A DNA stretch of 64,000 nt. It comes from Paenibacillus sp. FSL R7-0204 (lineage in GTDB: Bacteria; Bacillota; Bacilli; Paenibacillales; Paenibacillaceae). The notes under the pieces are model-generated. The model did not search any database. It was not told the origin of the DNA and worked only from the letters and a program-made list of their open reading frames with translations. This document shows positions 26,197-35,119 of the stretch, in pieces (the first letter of the stretch is position 1; each line of letters begins with the position of its first letter). The translations under genes and the position numbers were made by a program. The stretch is taken from NCBI RefSeq assembly GCF_038002225.1, contig NZ_JBBOCA010000001.1, positions 4,650,001 to 4,714,000 on the forward strand, read 5' to 3'.

Positions 26197-28188
26197 TCAA
26201 TCCACAGTAGTCTTCACCAAGTTCCCGTTCTTGTCATAAGAATACCGCACCACTCTATTATCCTGAGTTCTGATCTGCGTTAATCTTCCGCCGCTATCAT
26301 AGCGATAGGTTGCTAACTGCCTAACGATAATATCATCTATGGAAAGAGCACCCCCATTGCGAATGCCCCATATCAAGTAATAATTTTCCTGCTCTCCAGT
26401 GGTAAAAGTAACCGTCTTCACTCCGCTTGATCCGTTGCTATCATTCCAGCTTGTCCAGTTTACAACTTCAACATTGTCCAGCCCCCGCACCAAAAAATAA
26501 AAATGCCGGTTAGGATTCTGAGGTTCCATATCAATAGACTTATAAGCAAAACTCACAGTATACGTGGTGTTCTTCTGTAACTTCAATCGGCTGCTATTAC
26601 TCGCTATCAGATTTGCCCATTCTATCGTTTGCGGGGAATTCAGGTATGCTGAATACATTCCGTTCACTACTTTGGTTGGATCATTGGTGAGGATTCCAGA
26701 TGCAGGTATATAATCCGTTCCACTATAAGTACCTCTCTCAAAAGATTCACTATCTTTATGAATCGTAATATCGTCTAGCGAGATCACCCCACCCCCACGA
26801 ATCCCCCAGATCAGGTAGTAATTATCCTTGTTCCCGGTCGTAAATGTTATACTTTTTCTCTTGGTGCTTCCGATGCCTTCATTCCATGTGGTCCAGCCCT
26901 TATCTTCTTGGTCATCCATGCTTCTCGCCAAAAAATAAAAGCAGCGTCCAAGGTTCATCGGGTCCATATCCAGCGGCTTGTAAGAAAAGGTTACGGTATA
27001 GGTGGTATTCTTTTCGAAGCGGTATGTAGTCGGATCTGTGGTGAGAATAGTCTTCCATTCCTCATTCTGTTGGGATGCAAGATAAGCCGAATATTGCCCG
27101 CTGATGACCTTTGCCGGTTCCTTGGTAATCACACCAGAGCCTGCCCGGTAACGAGTGCCTGCAAAAGTTCCCTTCTCAAACGACTCACTGACCTTGGTGA
27201 TTTCAATATCATCAATCGAAAGTGCTCCACCGGCATGAATGCCCCAAATGAGATAATAGTTATCTTTATTCGACGTGGTAAAAGTTACAGTACGGCTTCC
27301 CTTGCTCCCGCTGGCTTCATTCCAGGTTGTCCATCCTTTATCTTCAGCGTTATCTGTGCTCCTTGCCAAAAAATAAAAGTAGCGATTACTGTCTGCTGTA
27401 GCTATCTCAATAGACTGATATGAAAAGGTTACCTGGTATGTAGTATTTCGCTCAAACTTCACTTGATTCGAATCAGAGTAGGAAAATTCTTTCCAATCTT
27501 CGTTATGTAATGAACTCAAATAAGCTGAATATTGCCCACTCACGGTTAGATTTGGATCATTGGTGATACGGCCGGAGCCCGGCAAAAATGATGTCTGATT
27601 ATACGTTCCCTTCTCGAAGCCCTCACTCTGGGATGAGACTGCTTTTACGATCTGAATATCATCCAGCGCCAAGCTTCCTCCCGCATGAATGCCCCAAATC
27701 AAGTAATAGTTCTCCTTGTTGCCGGTGGTGAACGTTATCGTCCTAATCCCTGTACTTCCGCTTGTATCATTCCAAGAAGTAAAGCCCTTATCCTCTTGAC
27801 CATCCGTACTTCGGGCAAGAAAATAGAAAAAACGGTTGGAATCCAGCGGCTGCATATCAACGGATTTATACGAAAACGTTACCTGGTATGTAGTGTTCTT
27901 CTCAAATTTAACTTGATTGGAATCCGTATAGTTAAACTCCTTCCATACGTCTGTAGAAAGAGAACTCAGCAGAGCTGAGTATTTCCCGCTCACTACTTTT
28001 TGCGGATCACCTGTAATTGTTCCTTGAATAGGCAGATAGTTCGTCCCCGAATAAGTACCCCGTTCAAAGGACTCGTTGGCCACTATAATATTCTCTGAAG
28101 CGAAGACCTTGCCCGGACTAAATAAAACTGTGAAGATCACAAAGCAAATAAACAAACTGCAAACAGAATATTTGATGCTTTTCAACAA
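26197..28188 (-). CDS. Secreted protein: four CBM-like beta-sandwich modules and a YD cassette
   Basis: About 660 residues. Signal peptide, then four ~145-residue repeats starting SFE[RK]GT[YF] and ending DDI.I, each with FYFLARS.D and YYLIWGI (CBM4/9-like jelly-roll pattern), then a C-terminal YD cassette (YRYDSGGRL...YSYDKNGNL). The open frame reaches GTG at 28215, but TTG at 28188 is better spaced from GGGGGAG. The 5' leader is homologous to that of the gene at 32.3 kb, including an ATGATG(A/G)GTGAGG block, so this gene probably heads the second transcript. Sugar binding is inferred from fold pattern; the exact CBM family is uncertain. Confidence 0.75.
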   Translation of the reverse strand: MLKSIKYSVCSLFICFVIFTVLFSPGKVFASENIIVANESFERGTYSGTNYLPIQGTITGDPQKVVSGKYSALLSSLSTDVWKEFNYTDSNQVKFEKNTTYQVTFSYKSVDMQPLDSNRFFYFLARSTDGQEDKGFTSWNDTSGSTGIRTITFTTGNKENYYLIWGIHAGGSLALDDIQIVKAVSSQSEGFEKGTYNQTSFLPGSGRITNDPNLTVSGQYSAYLSSLHNEDWKEFSYSDSNQVKFERNTTYQVTFSYQSIEIATADSNRYFYFLARSTDNAEDKGWTTWNEASGSKGSRTVTFTTSNKDNYYLIWGIHAGGALSIDDIEITKVSESFEKGTFAGTRYRAGSGVITKEPAKVISGQYSAYLASQQNEEWKTILTTDPTTYRFEKNTTYTVTFSYKPLDMDPMNLGRCFYFLARSMDDQEDKGWTTWNEGIGSTKRKSITFTTGNKDNYYLIWGIRGGGVISLDDITIHKDSESFERGTYSGTDYIPASGILTNDPTKVVNGMYSAYLNSPQTIEWANLIASNSSRLKLQKNTTYTVSFAYKSIDMEPQNPNRHFYFLVRGLDNVEVVNWTSWNDSNGSSGVKTVTFTTGEQENYYLIWGIRNGGALSIDDIIVRQLATYRYDSGGRLTQIRTQDNRVVRYSYDKNGNLVKTTVD

Positions 28189-28204
28189 ATCCACTCTCCC
28201 CCTA

Positions 28205-28308
28205 TACTTCCTCACCCATCATAAGGGAGTTAACCAAGGTTGAGAATGGTTGTATTTTATCGAATCATAACTTGTTTTGTCGATTGAGTAATATTTCAGC
28301 CACATTTA
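28205..28308 (-). promoter_or_regulatory. Shared upstream element, copy 2
   Basis: About 100 nt homologous to 32345-32447: ctcac(c/t)catcat at the 5' leader, then ggttgtattt..tcgaa, ttgtcgattg and a cacatt block in the same order. It lies before the CBM-like gene. The TTGTCGATT parts resemble Spo0A boxes (one mismatch), which is weak evidence for growth-phase control. Confidence 0.6.
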
Positions 28309-28352
28309 GATTTTAGAATTAGACTTTTGGAAAAGGGAGCAATTATCCACAT

Positions 28353-28388
28353 TAAAAAACCACATGGAGTAGATACTCATATGTGGTT
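28353..28388 (-). terminator. Terminator between the two adhesin transcripts
   Basis: Stem AACCACAT/ATGTGGTT (28358-28365 with 28381-28388) and a T6 run on the minus strand, about 55 nt after the stop of the gene at 28444. It splits the array into two units. Confidence 0.75.
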
Positions 28389-28443
28389 CGATATTAAATT
28401 AAATTTATCCATACAATATGTCTCATGGTGTCTAATGATTAAA

Positions 28444-29130
28444 CTATTGCAAAGTATAATTTATAGATGGAGTCCATTTGGTAGCATCATACTCATAGTT
28501 ACCATTTTGGTTGACGATAAAATAGATGGAATCTCCCTTTGTCACATTAATATTCAGGTTCGCCGTCACTCCAATAGCATCTTCGCCTTTTATACTCTGC
28601 CAACCTGTTGAGGGCCAAATTTGGGTACTGTTTTTCATGATTTTCACGCGAACCCCGTCCCCTTGCAAGTTAACCGGGTGTTTGGCAACTCTTCCTGCGA
28701 TGCGTATCGAACCCGTTTGAGGTGCAACCCATTTAAGCACAGCATCATTACCTTCTGGATGCATCCAATCCTTGCTGACGATGTTCCAGTTTTGTTCCCC
28801 TCTCCATCTTAATTCAGCCGGGTCCCATGTCATGTCCTTGTATTGGACTCCGTCCCATAGCTGGTAGTACCAGTTGTTCTCTCCTTGTTTGGAACCGAAG
28901 GCTGTCTGTAATTCAAAATACGGTTCTCCAGAATTCTTAGATACTAGATTCCCATTGTTATCGTAGAAGTAGCGTTCCGTGTCTCCGGTCAATTCACTTT
29001 TTTGTCCCAATCTACCATTAGCATCATAATAGTAGAAGGTAGCCGCAGACGCAGAATTCAAAATAGTGAAAGAAAGCATTAAGAGAACAATTGTGAAAAC
29101 AAATGGATTTGCAGATAAAAATTTACGCAT
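28444..29130 (-). CDS. Secreted protein: YD cassette and one beta-sandwich module
   Basis: 228 residues. Signal peptide (about 1-29, cleavage near ASA), followed immediately by a two-unit YD cassette (YYYDANGRL...YFYDNNGNL) and a C-terminal ~150-residue module with WDPAELRWRGEQNW, VLKWVAPQTGSIRIAG and GDSIYFIVN, a pattern seen in carbohydrate-associated beta-sandwiches. Here the YD part is N-terminal, the reverse of the neighbours at 22.9 and 26.2 kb. GAGGAG stands 4 nt before the ATG. It ends the first transcript of the array. Confidence 0.75.
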   Translation of the reverse strand: MRKFLSANPFVFTIVLLMLSFTILNSASAATFYYYDANGRLGQKSELTGDTERYFYDNNGNLVSKNSGEPYFELQTAFGSKQGENNWYYQLWDGVQYKDMTWDPAELRWRGEQNWNIVSKDWMHPEGNDAVLKWVAPQTGSIRIAGRVAKHPVNLQGDGVRVKIMKNSTQIWPSTGWQSIKGEDAIGVTANLNINVTKGDSIYFIVNQNGNYEYDATKWTPSINYTLQ

Positions 29131-29170
29131 TAGACTCCTCGATTCTTAGGTTAAAATAGATACTCTTGTA

Positions 29171-30691
29171 TTATTTAGATTTATTGATCCCGAACTCGCT
29201 CAGTTGAAAATAAAATCCTCCGTTATCATCGGTACCCAGTTTGGTCGCATATACACGTACATACCGTGCCAAGATGGGAGCATCGAAGGTGAATGTCTTA
29301 ATATTCCCATTGTTAACATAGCCGGTGTAAGACTGTCCCTTTACGTCTGTCCAAACTTTACCGTCTACGCTGCTTTGTATTTTAAAATCGACCGGAAATC
29401 CCAATGTTGCTCTTGGAATCAGTTGAATGCCAGCAATTTTTTGGAGCATACCGGAATCTACAGCTATCCACTCTGTACTTGTTGACGGATAGCGTGCAAT
29501 ACTTGACCACATGGTTGAAGTGTCTTGGTCTACCACTCTAGATGCGGACCAGCCACTTATTGCAGAAGAAGCTGCTACAGTTGACAAATTGACCTTAATC
29601 TCAGCAAGCTGAAAATAGTATCCTCCATTATCATCCGTCCCAAGTTTGGTTGCATAAATTCTCACATAGCGGTCAATAACAGGGGCATCAAAGTTAAAGG
29701 ATTGAACAGATCCATTGTTAATATATCCTGTGTAGGACTGCCCCGGGATATCTGTCCAAGACTTAGCATCGCTACTGCTCTGTATTTTAAAGTCAACAGG
29801 AAATCCCAATGTTGCCCTTGGATATAACTGAACTCCTCCTATCATCTGTATGCTCCCAGAATCTAAGACGATCCATTCTGTACTCTCAGCCGGATATCGC
29901 GCTATGCTTGACCAGGTTGTTGTAGCATTCTGATCGACCAATCTGGACGCAGGCCACCCATTTATTGCAGAAGACACTGCTACAGTTGACAAATTGACCT
30001 TAATCTCAGCAAGCTGAAAATAGTATACTCCATTGTCATCTGTACCAAGCTTTGTAGCATATACCCTTACATAGCGGTCAATAACAGGGGCATCAAAGTT
30101 AAAGAATTGAACAGATCCATTGTTAATATATCCTGTGTAGGACTGTCCCGGGATATCTGTCCAAGACTTAGCATCGCTACTGCTCTGTATTTTAAAGTCA
30201 ACAGGAAATCCCAATGTTCCTCTTGGATATAACTGAACTCCTCCTATCATCTGAGTACTCCCAGAATCAAAAATGATCCACTCTGTACTCTCAGCTGGAT
30301 AACGAGCTACACTTGACCAGTTTGTTGTAGCATTCTGATCCACCAGTCTGGACGCAGGCCAGCCGCCAGTTGTGGATGAAGTCGCAACGGTAGAAGGGAT
30401 AATCTTAATTTCAGCAAGTTGAAAATACAATTGTCCGTTATCGTCCTTCCCCAACTTTGTGGCATATACTCTTATGTATCTTGCAATTACCGGTGCTTCA
30501 AACTGAAAAGAATGCGTTGAACCATTATTAACAAAGTTGTTATAGCTCTGACCAGGAATATCTGTCCAAGCCACTGCATCGTCACTAGACTGTATTTTAA
30601 AGTTAACCGGAAAAGACAGCTTCCCCCTTGGAGTTAATTCGACCCCGCCTACAATACCACTTGTGCCTAGGTCAGCAGCTACCCATTCCAT
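29171..30691 (-). CDS. Discoidin (F5/8 type C) x4 protein lacking its 5' end
   Basis: Four discoidin domains of about 135 residues, each with ASR.VDQ (or equivalent), W..ATLGFPVDFKIQSS and FDAPV..RYVR.YATKLG.DDNG. The listed frame starts at an internal ATG within domain 1. The same frame runs open up to 30952 and encodes a YD cassette (FYHYDSGGSRL...YVYDRNGNL) before domain 1, but contains no ATG, GTG or TTG and no signal peptide. It begins directly at the stop codon of the upstream gene. Probably a 5'-truncated gene whose leader was lost by deletion. Discoidin domains bind sugars or lipids. Confidence 0.7.
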   Translation of the reverse strand: MEWVAADLGTSGIVGGVELTPRGKLSFPVNFKIQSSDDAVAWTDIPGQSYNNFVNNGSTHSFQFEAPVIARYIRVYATKLGKDDNGQLYFQLAEIKIIPSTVATSSTTGGWPASRLVDQNATTNWSSVARYPAESTEWIIFDSGSTQMIGGVQLYPRGTLGFPVDFKIQSSSDAKSWTDIPGQSYTGYINNGSVQFFNFDAPVIDRYVRVYATKLGTDDNGVYYFQLAEIKVNLSTVAVSSAINGWPASRLVDQNATTTWSSIARYPAESTEWIVLDSGSIQMIGGVQLYPRATLGFPVDFKIQSSSDAKSWTDIPGQSYTGYINNGSVQSFNFDAPVIDRYVRIYATKLGTDDNGGYYFQLAEIKVNLSTVAASSAISGWSASRVVDQDTSTMWSSIARYPSTSTEWIAVDSGMLQKIAGIQLIPRATLGFPVDFKIQSSVDGKVWTDVKGQSYTGYVNNGNIKTFTFDAPILARYVRVYATKLGTDDNGGFYFQLSEFGINKSK

Positions 30692-30935
30692 ATCGTCTTC
30701 GTTACCTCTATTTACACTTGACCATACCGTTGCTGCATTGTTGTCCCTTAGTTTGTAAGGCTCCCAGCCCTCTATACTAGAAGAAGTGAAAACAGTGTAT
30801 CCTGTAGAAGCAATCTTTCGTTTGAGATTCCCGTTACGGTCATATACATAATAGAAACTATTGTTGTTTGAATCTATTGTGTAATCTAGTCTGCTACCCC
30901 CAGAATCATAATGATAGAATGTCGTGTAAAATTGA

Positions 30936-32315
30936 TTATTTCTTTTCCACTTTCAGCAAATTCCCGTTCTTATCATATGTATATTGGATTGTTGATCCGT
31001 CCGGCAGAGTAGTACGCAGAAGTTGGCCTGCTGCATTATACTCATACTGAATTTGATTAGGATCCGTACTGACTGCAACACGAACAAAACCTGCTTCCCT
31101 GCCGCTTCCCTTAATGATCAAGTCCCCTCTTCCGTCGCCGCTCACATCGCTGAACCATAGATCATTACTATCAATCATTCTACTCCCAGAGTTCCAGGTC
31201 CAGTATGGATAGCCACTTCCAGTACTCAGGGAGGCGTACAACCAGCCATCGTTATAACCCACATTTTTCCCTACCGATATCATATCGGCCTTACCATCTC
31301 CATTAATATCTGTGAACCACATGGTTCCGCTGTCGTCGATCATTCGTTTGCCACTGTTCCAGGTCCAGTACGCATAGCCTGTTCCATTACTCAATGACAC
31401 GAACACATATCCAGCATTGGCTGTTCCGGGCTGACCTTTGGATATCATATCGGCTTTGCCGTCTCCATTCACATCTGCAAACCACTGAACATCGTTGTCA
31501 TTAACCATCCGTGATGCAGATGTCCAGGTCCATGGATTATAACCGCTGCCGGTGCTTAAAGAGACATACATCTGACCAGCATTGGTTGCGCCCGGCTGCC
31601 CTTTTGTGATCAAATCAGCCTTACCATCCCCATTCACATCTGCAAACCATGCTGTATCTAGAGAATTGAGCATTTTGATTGAGGACGTCCAGGTCCAAGG
31701 CTGATAGCCTGCTCCTGTGCTTAAGGATACGTATATTCGCCCCTCGTTCCAGGCCCCCGCCTGTCCAACTGAAATTAAATCTGCTCTGCCATCCCCGTTC
31801 ACATCCTCAAGCCACATTGGACTGTGATCATCAAACATACGTACACCAGAGTTCCAGGTCCAAGGCTGGTAGCCATTCCCTGTACTCAAAGAAACGTAGA
31901 TGACACCGGCATTCCAGGCCCTTGGTTCACCTTTTGTGATAAGATCAGCCTTACCATCCCCATTCACATCAGCGAACCACATCGAACTATTGTCGTCGAT
32001 CATACGGGAACCGGAATTCCACGTCCAAGGCTGAAACCCCTTTCCGGTGCTTAAGGCAACGTATACAACTCCAGCATTCCAGGCTCCTGCTTCGCCCTTG
32101 GAGATTAGATCCTTCTTCCCGTCCCCGTTAACATCCTCAAACCACATCTGACTATTGTCATCGATCATTCGGCTAGTTGTGCTCCAGCTCCATGGGACGT
32201 AGCCGATATGCTTATTCAGATTGGAGGCTCCAGCTGCGGAAGTATTTGTACTGATAATAAATGAACAAAGTATAGTGCTGACCAGAAATAGTGTTTTGTG
32301 TTTTTTGAAGTACAT
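30936..32315 (-). CDS. Secreted seven-bladed VCBS/FG-GAP propeller with a YD cassette
   Basis: About 459 residues. Signal peptide, then seven repeats of about 52-55 residues, each with W(F/L).D(V/I).GDG..D (calcium-binding-like loop) and (Y/F)V.(L/V)S.G.G(Y/F).(P/Y)WTW, which is a closed seven-bladed propeller, then a C-terminal YD cassette (YEYNAAGQL...YTYDKNGNL). The frame extends to ATG 32363, but the ATG at 32315 gives a compact signal peptide and has GAGAGGG about 12 nt upstream. It heads the first transcript of the array, preceded by the shared upstream element. Confidence 0.8.
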   Translation of the reverse strand: MYFKKHKTLFLVSTILCSFIISTNTSAAGASNLNKHIGYVPWSWSTTSRMIDDNSQMWFEDVNGDGKKDLISKGEAGAWNAGVVYVALSTGKGFQPWTWNSGSRMIDDNSSMWFADVNGDGKADLITKGEPRAWNAGVIYVSLSTGNGYQPWTWNSGVRMFDDHSPMWLEDVNGDGRADLISVGQAGAWNEGRIYVSLSTGAGYQPWTWTSSIKMLNSLDTAWFADVNGDGKADLITKGQPGATNAGQMYVSLSTGSGYNPWTWTSASRMVNDNDVQWFADVNGDGKADMISKGQPGTANAGYVFVSLSNGTGYAYWTWNSGKRMIDDSGTMWFTDINGDGKADMISVGKNVGYNDGWLYASLSTGSGYPYWTWNSGSRMIDSNDLWFSDVSGDGRGDLIIKGSGREAGFVRVAVSTDPNQIQYEYNAAGQLLRTTLPDGSTIQYTYDKNGNLLKVEKK

Positions 32316-32344
32316 GTTAGTTTTAAGCCCTCTCTTTAATTGAA

Positions 32345-32447
32345 TGACTTCCTCACTCATCATAATTTACCGCCCCGCACATTTAAACGGTTGTATTTCG
32401 TCGAAATACAACTTATATTGTCGATTGCGTACTGTTTTAGTCACATT
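32345..32447 (-). promoter_or_regulatory. Shared upstream element, copy 1
   Basis: Homologous to 28205-28308. It contains a perfect 11-bp palindromic arm pair, GTTGTATTTCG at 32390-32400 and CGAAATACAAC at 32402-32412, and the conserved ttgtcgattg block. Copy 2 has the palindrome decayed, which suggests that this copy keeps the active operator. Confidence 0.6.
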
Positions 32448-32619
32448 ATCAGAATGGAGACTTCTATAATTTACAGAGATTGCCGAAAAGGCTATAATCC
32501 TCTAAGAATTTGATTTAGGGGATAAAAAGAAATGCGTGTAATCGTAAATAAATGTTGTTTGTCCACTTAGCATCCTGTACAGCAGACAACAGCCCGGACC
32601 AGCGCCGCACCCATACCAA
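32448..32619. other. Intergenic region at the island border
   Basis: No gene recognised between the adhesin array and the YcnI unit. Base composition changes from AT-rich to GC-richer here. Confidence 0.4.
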
Positions 32620-32662
32620 AACAAAAACCCCGCAGCAGACATCACATCTGCTGCGGGGTTCT
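32620..32662 (-). terminator. Terminator of the ycnI operon
   Basis: 14-bp perfect stem (32626-32639 with 32647-32660), 7-nt loop, T-rich tail on the minus strand. Confidence 0.92.
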
Positions 32663-32683
32663 CTCCATACAAGTCACTCCAGC

Positions 32684-33343
32684 CTACTCCGTCTTCCCCC
32701 GAAGCAAAGCAATCGCTGCCAGCAGGAAGGAGACCAGGGAGATGCCGAGGGTAATGTAGAGCATCGGCGAGGTGCCGGTGCTGGTGCCTTCCTTCTCCAC
32801 AATGGCCTGATGCTCGTCCATGGTCATGGTGCCGCTGCCGGACTTGTCTGCGGCACCGTGGCCGTGGCCGCCGCCGGCGCTACCGGAGGCTTCAGCGATG
32901 GCGGTGATGGAATGCGGGGATTCTGAGCCGGGTTCGCCGGACCATTGCACGAGGCTGCCATCGGCATAGTGCTGATAGGCATCCCAGGCAATATCGCCTG
33001 CAGAGTCCGGGTTCTTGGCTGTGAAGTAGAAGCGCTGGAACTGTCCGGCCTGGATGCCGCCGTCCTTGGCAATCCAGCTTACTTTATTCCCGTCCACTGT
33101 TACCTCCCAGCCGGGAGTGGCTTCGTATTGCTTAAATTCCGCGCCTGCCGGAATCCGCAGATCTACCTGGACGGTGGCGCTTTCTTTTTCAGACGGTACT
33201 TTCAGGGTATACGTCTCCCAGGCCCCCGTGCTGGACTGTGCAGGACTAACGGTTACGTGGGCGCTCGCCACAGCTGCGAACAACAGTAGTGCGGCGGCTG
33301 CCGGTGCGGCCAATGCGGCTATTTTGCGAAACATTCTATTCAA
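32684..33343 (-). CDS. ycnI: YcnI-family (DUF1775) copper-binding membrane-anchored protein
   Basis: 219 residues. Signal peptide ends at VASA, so the mature N-terminus is His29 (HVTV), the residue that starts the copper brace of YcnI proteins. A DUF1775 cupredoxin-like domain follows (VTVSPAQSSTGAWETYTLKVP ... WIAKDGGI.AGQF..F), then a His/Gly-rich linker (GGGHGHGAADK) and a C-terminal TM helix. Start is TTG with GGGGAG 6 nt upstream. It is the last gene of an operon with a NarL-type sensor kinase and regulator. YcnI usually sits with ycnJ/copCD; those genes are not here. Confidence 0.88.
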   Translation of the reverse strand: MNRMFRKIAALAAPAAAALLLFAAVASAHVTVSPAQSSTGAWETYTLKVPSEKESATVQVDLRIPAGAEFKQYEATPGWEVTVDGNKVSWIAKDGGIQAGQFQRFYFTAKNPDSAGDIAWDAYQHYADGSLVQWSGEPGSESPHSITAIAEASGSAGGGHGHGAADKSGSGTMTMDEHQAIVEKEGTSTGTSPMLYITLGISLVSFLLAAIALLRGKTE

Positions 33344-33372
33344 TGGAATCTCCCCTTCTCTCTTGTGTATGC

Positions 33373-34038
33373 CTATCTCTTCCCCGGAAAATCCCGCTCC
33401 CGTGAAGCCAGCCCCTGCTCCAGGGCGTATCTTGTGAGCTGCGTACGATTCTGAAGCTGAAGCTTCTGCAGAATGTTCTTCAGGTGATTCTTGACCGTAT
33501 GCTCGGAGATCCCGAGGGTGGCGGCAATCTCCTTATTGGTGGACCCGGAGGATACACAGCCCAGTATCTCCTTCTCCCGCGCCGTTAATGCCTCCCGCTC
33601 CTCCTTGACGGAGGTGAGCGCGAACTCCTTCAGGATCTGGAACGCCAGCTCCCGGCTCAGCGGCACCTCTTCGCTCACAATCGCCAGCAGATATTCGATC
33701 CAGGTAGACGGGGCCAGGTTCTTCAGGAGATACCCCTGCGCCCCCTGCTTAAGCGCTTCGAACAGATAAGAGATCTCATCCGACACGGTGACGATGACAA
33801 TCCGGACATACGGATATTCCAGCTTAATGCGCCGCGTGGTCTCCAGACCGTCCATTCCCGGCATCTCGATATCGATCAGGATCAGGTCCGGCATCCATTG
33901 CCCGGTCCAGACGATCGCCTCCGCTCCGCTGGCCACCGCACCGATCACTTCAAACCGTTCATCCAGTCCCACAATCTCGGTCATCGCTTCACGTGCATGC
34001 GCATGGTCATCGACGATCAGCACCCGGCAGCGTTCCAT
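33373..34038 (-). CDS. NarL/LuxR-family response regulator
   Basis: 221 residues. Receiver domain with phosphoacceptor Asp56 (LILIDIEMPG), acidic pair in IVDDH, and a LuxR-type C-terminal HTH (LTAREKEILGCV... NKEIAATLGISEHTVKNHL). The ATG at 34038 is chosen because GGGGG lies 8 nt before it; the frame upstream starts at a poor GTG. It overlaps the 3' end of the kinase gene by 32 nt, so the pair is translationally coupled. Linked to ycnI downstream, it probably controls that unit. Confidence 0.9.
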   Translation of the reverse strand: MERCRVLIVDDHAHAREAMTEIVGLDERFEVIGAVASGAEAIVWTGQWMPDLILIDIEMPGMDGLETTRRIKLEYPYVRIVIVTVSDEISYLFEALKQGAQGYLLKNLAPSTWIEYLLAIVSEEVPLSRELAFQILKEFALTSVKEEREALTAREKEILGCVSSGSTNKEIAATLGISEHTVKNHLKNILQKLQLQNRTQLTRYALEQGLASRERDFPGKR

Positions 34039-34879
34039 CCTGCGCACCCCCTTTTACAATTTCTACAGTGGTTCCGTCCGCTCCTGAGTGAAGCCTAAGC
34101 GCCCAGCCCATACTGCGGCACCGTTCTCTCATAATCTGCAGGCCATAGCTGCCGCTCACCGCAAAAGGATCATCATGCTCAATCCCCGCACCGTCATCTG
34201 CAACGGTTACACGCCAGCCGTGCTCATTCCCTTGACCTGATACGGATACCCTGCCTGCACGTGTGTGCTTACGCACGTTGATTATCGCTTCGCGAATGCA
34301 GGATAAGAGCTCTGCCTGTTCGGCCGGTGTCAGCGCCTGCTCTTCCAGATGCCAATCCAGGGATACCTCGATCATGACTTCTCCGGCTATGGCCGCCAGC
34401 TGCTCATGGATAGAACGCTCCAGCGAAAAGCTCTCCGCGCCGCTCACCGGCACCTTCAGATTGGCAATAGCCTGACGTACATAACGGTTAACCTCGTGAA
34501 CGGTCTTCTTGATCTGATCCACACTGTCCGCGCTGATACCGCCGTCCTTACGGCTGTGCTCCAGCCGGTCGATCCGCACAGAGAGCAGGAACAGGGACTG
34601 GGCCATGCCGTCATGCAGCTCTTTTGCCAGCGCCTCCCGTGCTTCCATCGCTCCGGTGGCCGCCCGCTCCTGCTCCAGCTCCCGCTGATTGCGCTCCATG
34701 AGGCGAAAGAGCGGCAGCAGCAGAATAATACTGCACAGAAATACCAATACAGGTGTTAAGAAGTTGCCTGTGTCCATGGAGATATACGGCATCAGGAACT
34801 GATGTCTCACCCATTCCCAGATGCCGACCATGACCGTTGGAATCAGCAGGATTAGCACTTTAATTCGGGTATACGTCAC
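34007..34879 (-). CDS. NarL-partner sensor histidine kinase (HisKA_3)
   Basis: 290 residues; GTG start with GGAGGG nearby. Two N-terminal TM helices (about 6-22 and 40-60) with a very short external loop, so it may sense a membrane or intramembrane signal. Dimerisation box with His89 (AKELHDGMAQSL), then an HATPase domain with AIINVRKHTRAG (N box) and DDGAGI (G1). Signals to the regulator encoded next. It has no cytosolic PAS or GAF domain. Confidence 0.88.
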   Translation of the reverse strand: MTYTRIKVLILLIPTVMVGIWEWVRHQFLMPYISMDTGNFLTPVLVFLCSIILLLPLFRLMERNQRELEQERAATGAMEAREALAKELHDGMAQSLFLLSVRIDRLEHSRKDGGISADSVDQIKKTVHEVNRYVRQAIANLKVPVSGAESFSLERSIHEQLAAIAGEVMIEVSLDWHLEEQALTPAEQAELLSCIREAIINVRKHTRAGRVSVSGQGNEHGWRVTVADDGAGIEHDDPFAVSGSYGLQIMRERCRSMGWALRLHSGADGTTVEIVKGGAQDGTLPGADRR

Positions 34880-35119
34880 AGTTCCCTCCCTAATTTCTGT
34901 TCGTTATTTTACCATTTCCGGGTGACCGGCGGCATGACTCTTTAGGGCTATGCCCGTCCGCATTTGTTACAGAATTAAGTATTTAAAAGTTAAATCGTCC
35001 CCTCGATAGCTCCCATCTTCCTATCATAACAGTTAGCGAAACCATATCCGATAGGTTACACTAGGAGTGACATGCAATCAAGTATACATTCATGCTGACA
35101 CTATAGGAGAGATAATGAA

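Noticed and set aside
32363..32363. Upstream ATG of the propeller gene
   Set aside because: The ATGATG block also occurs before the CBM-like gene where it cannot be the start, so it is more likely leader sequence; ATG 32315 gives a compact signal peptide.
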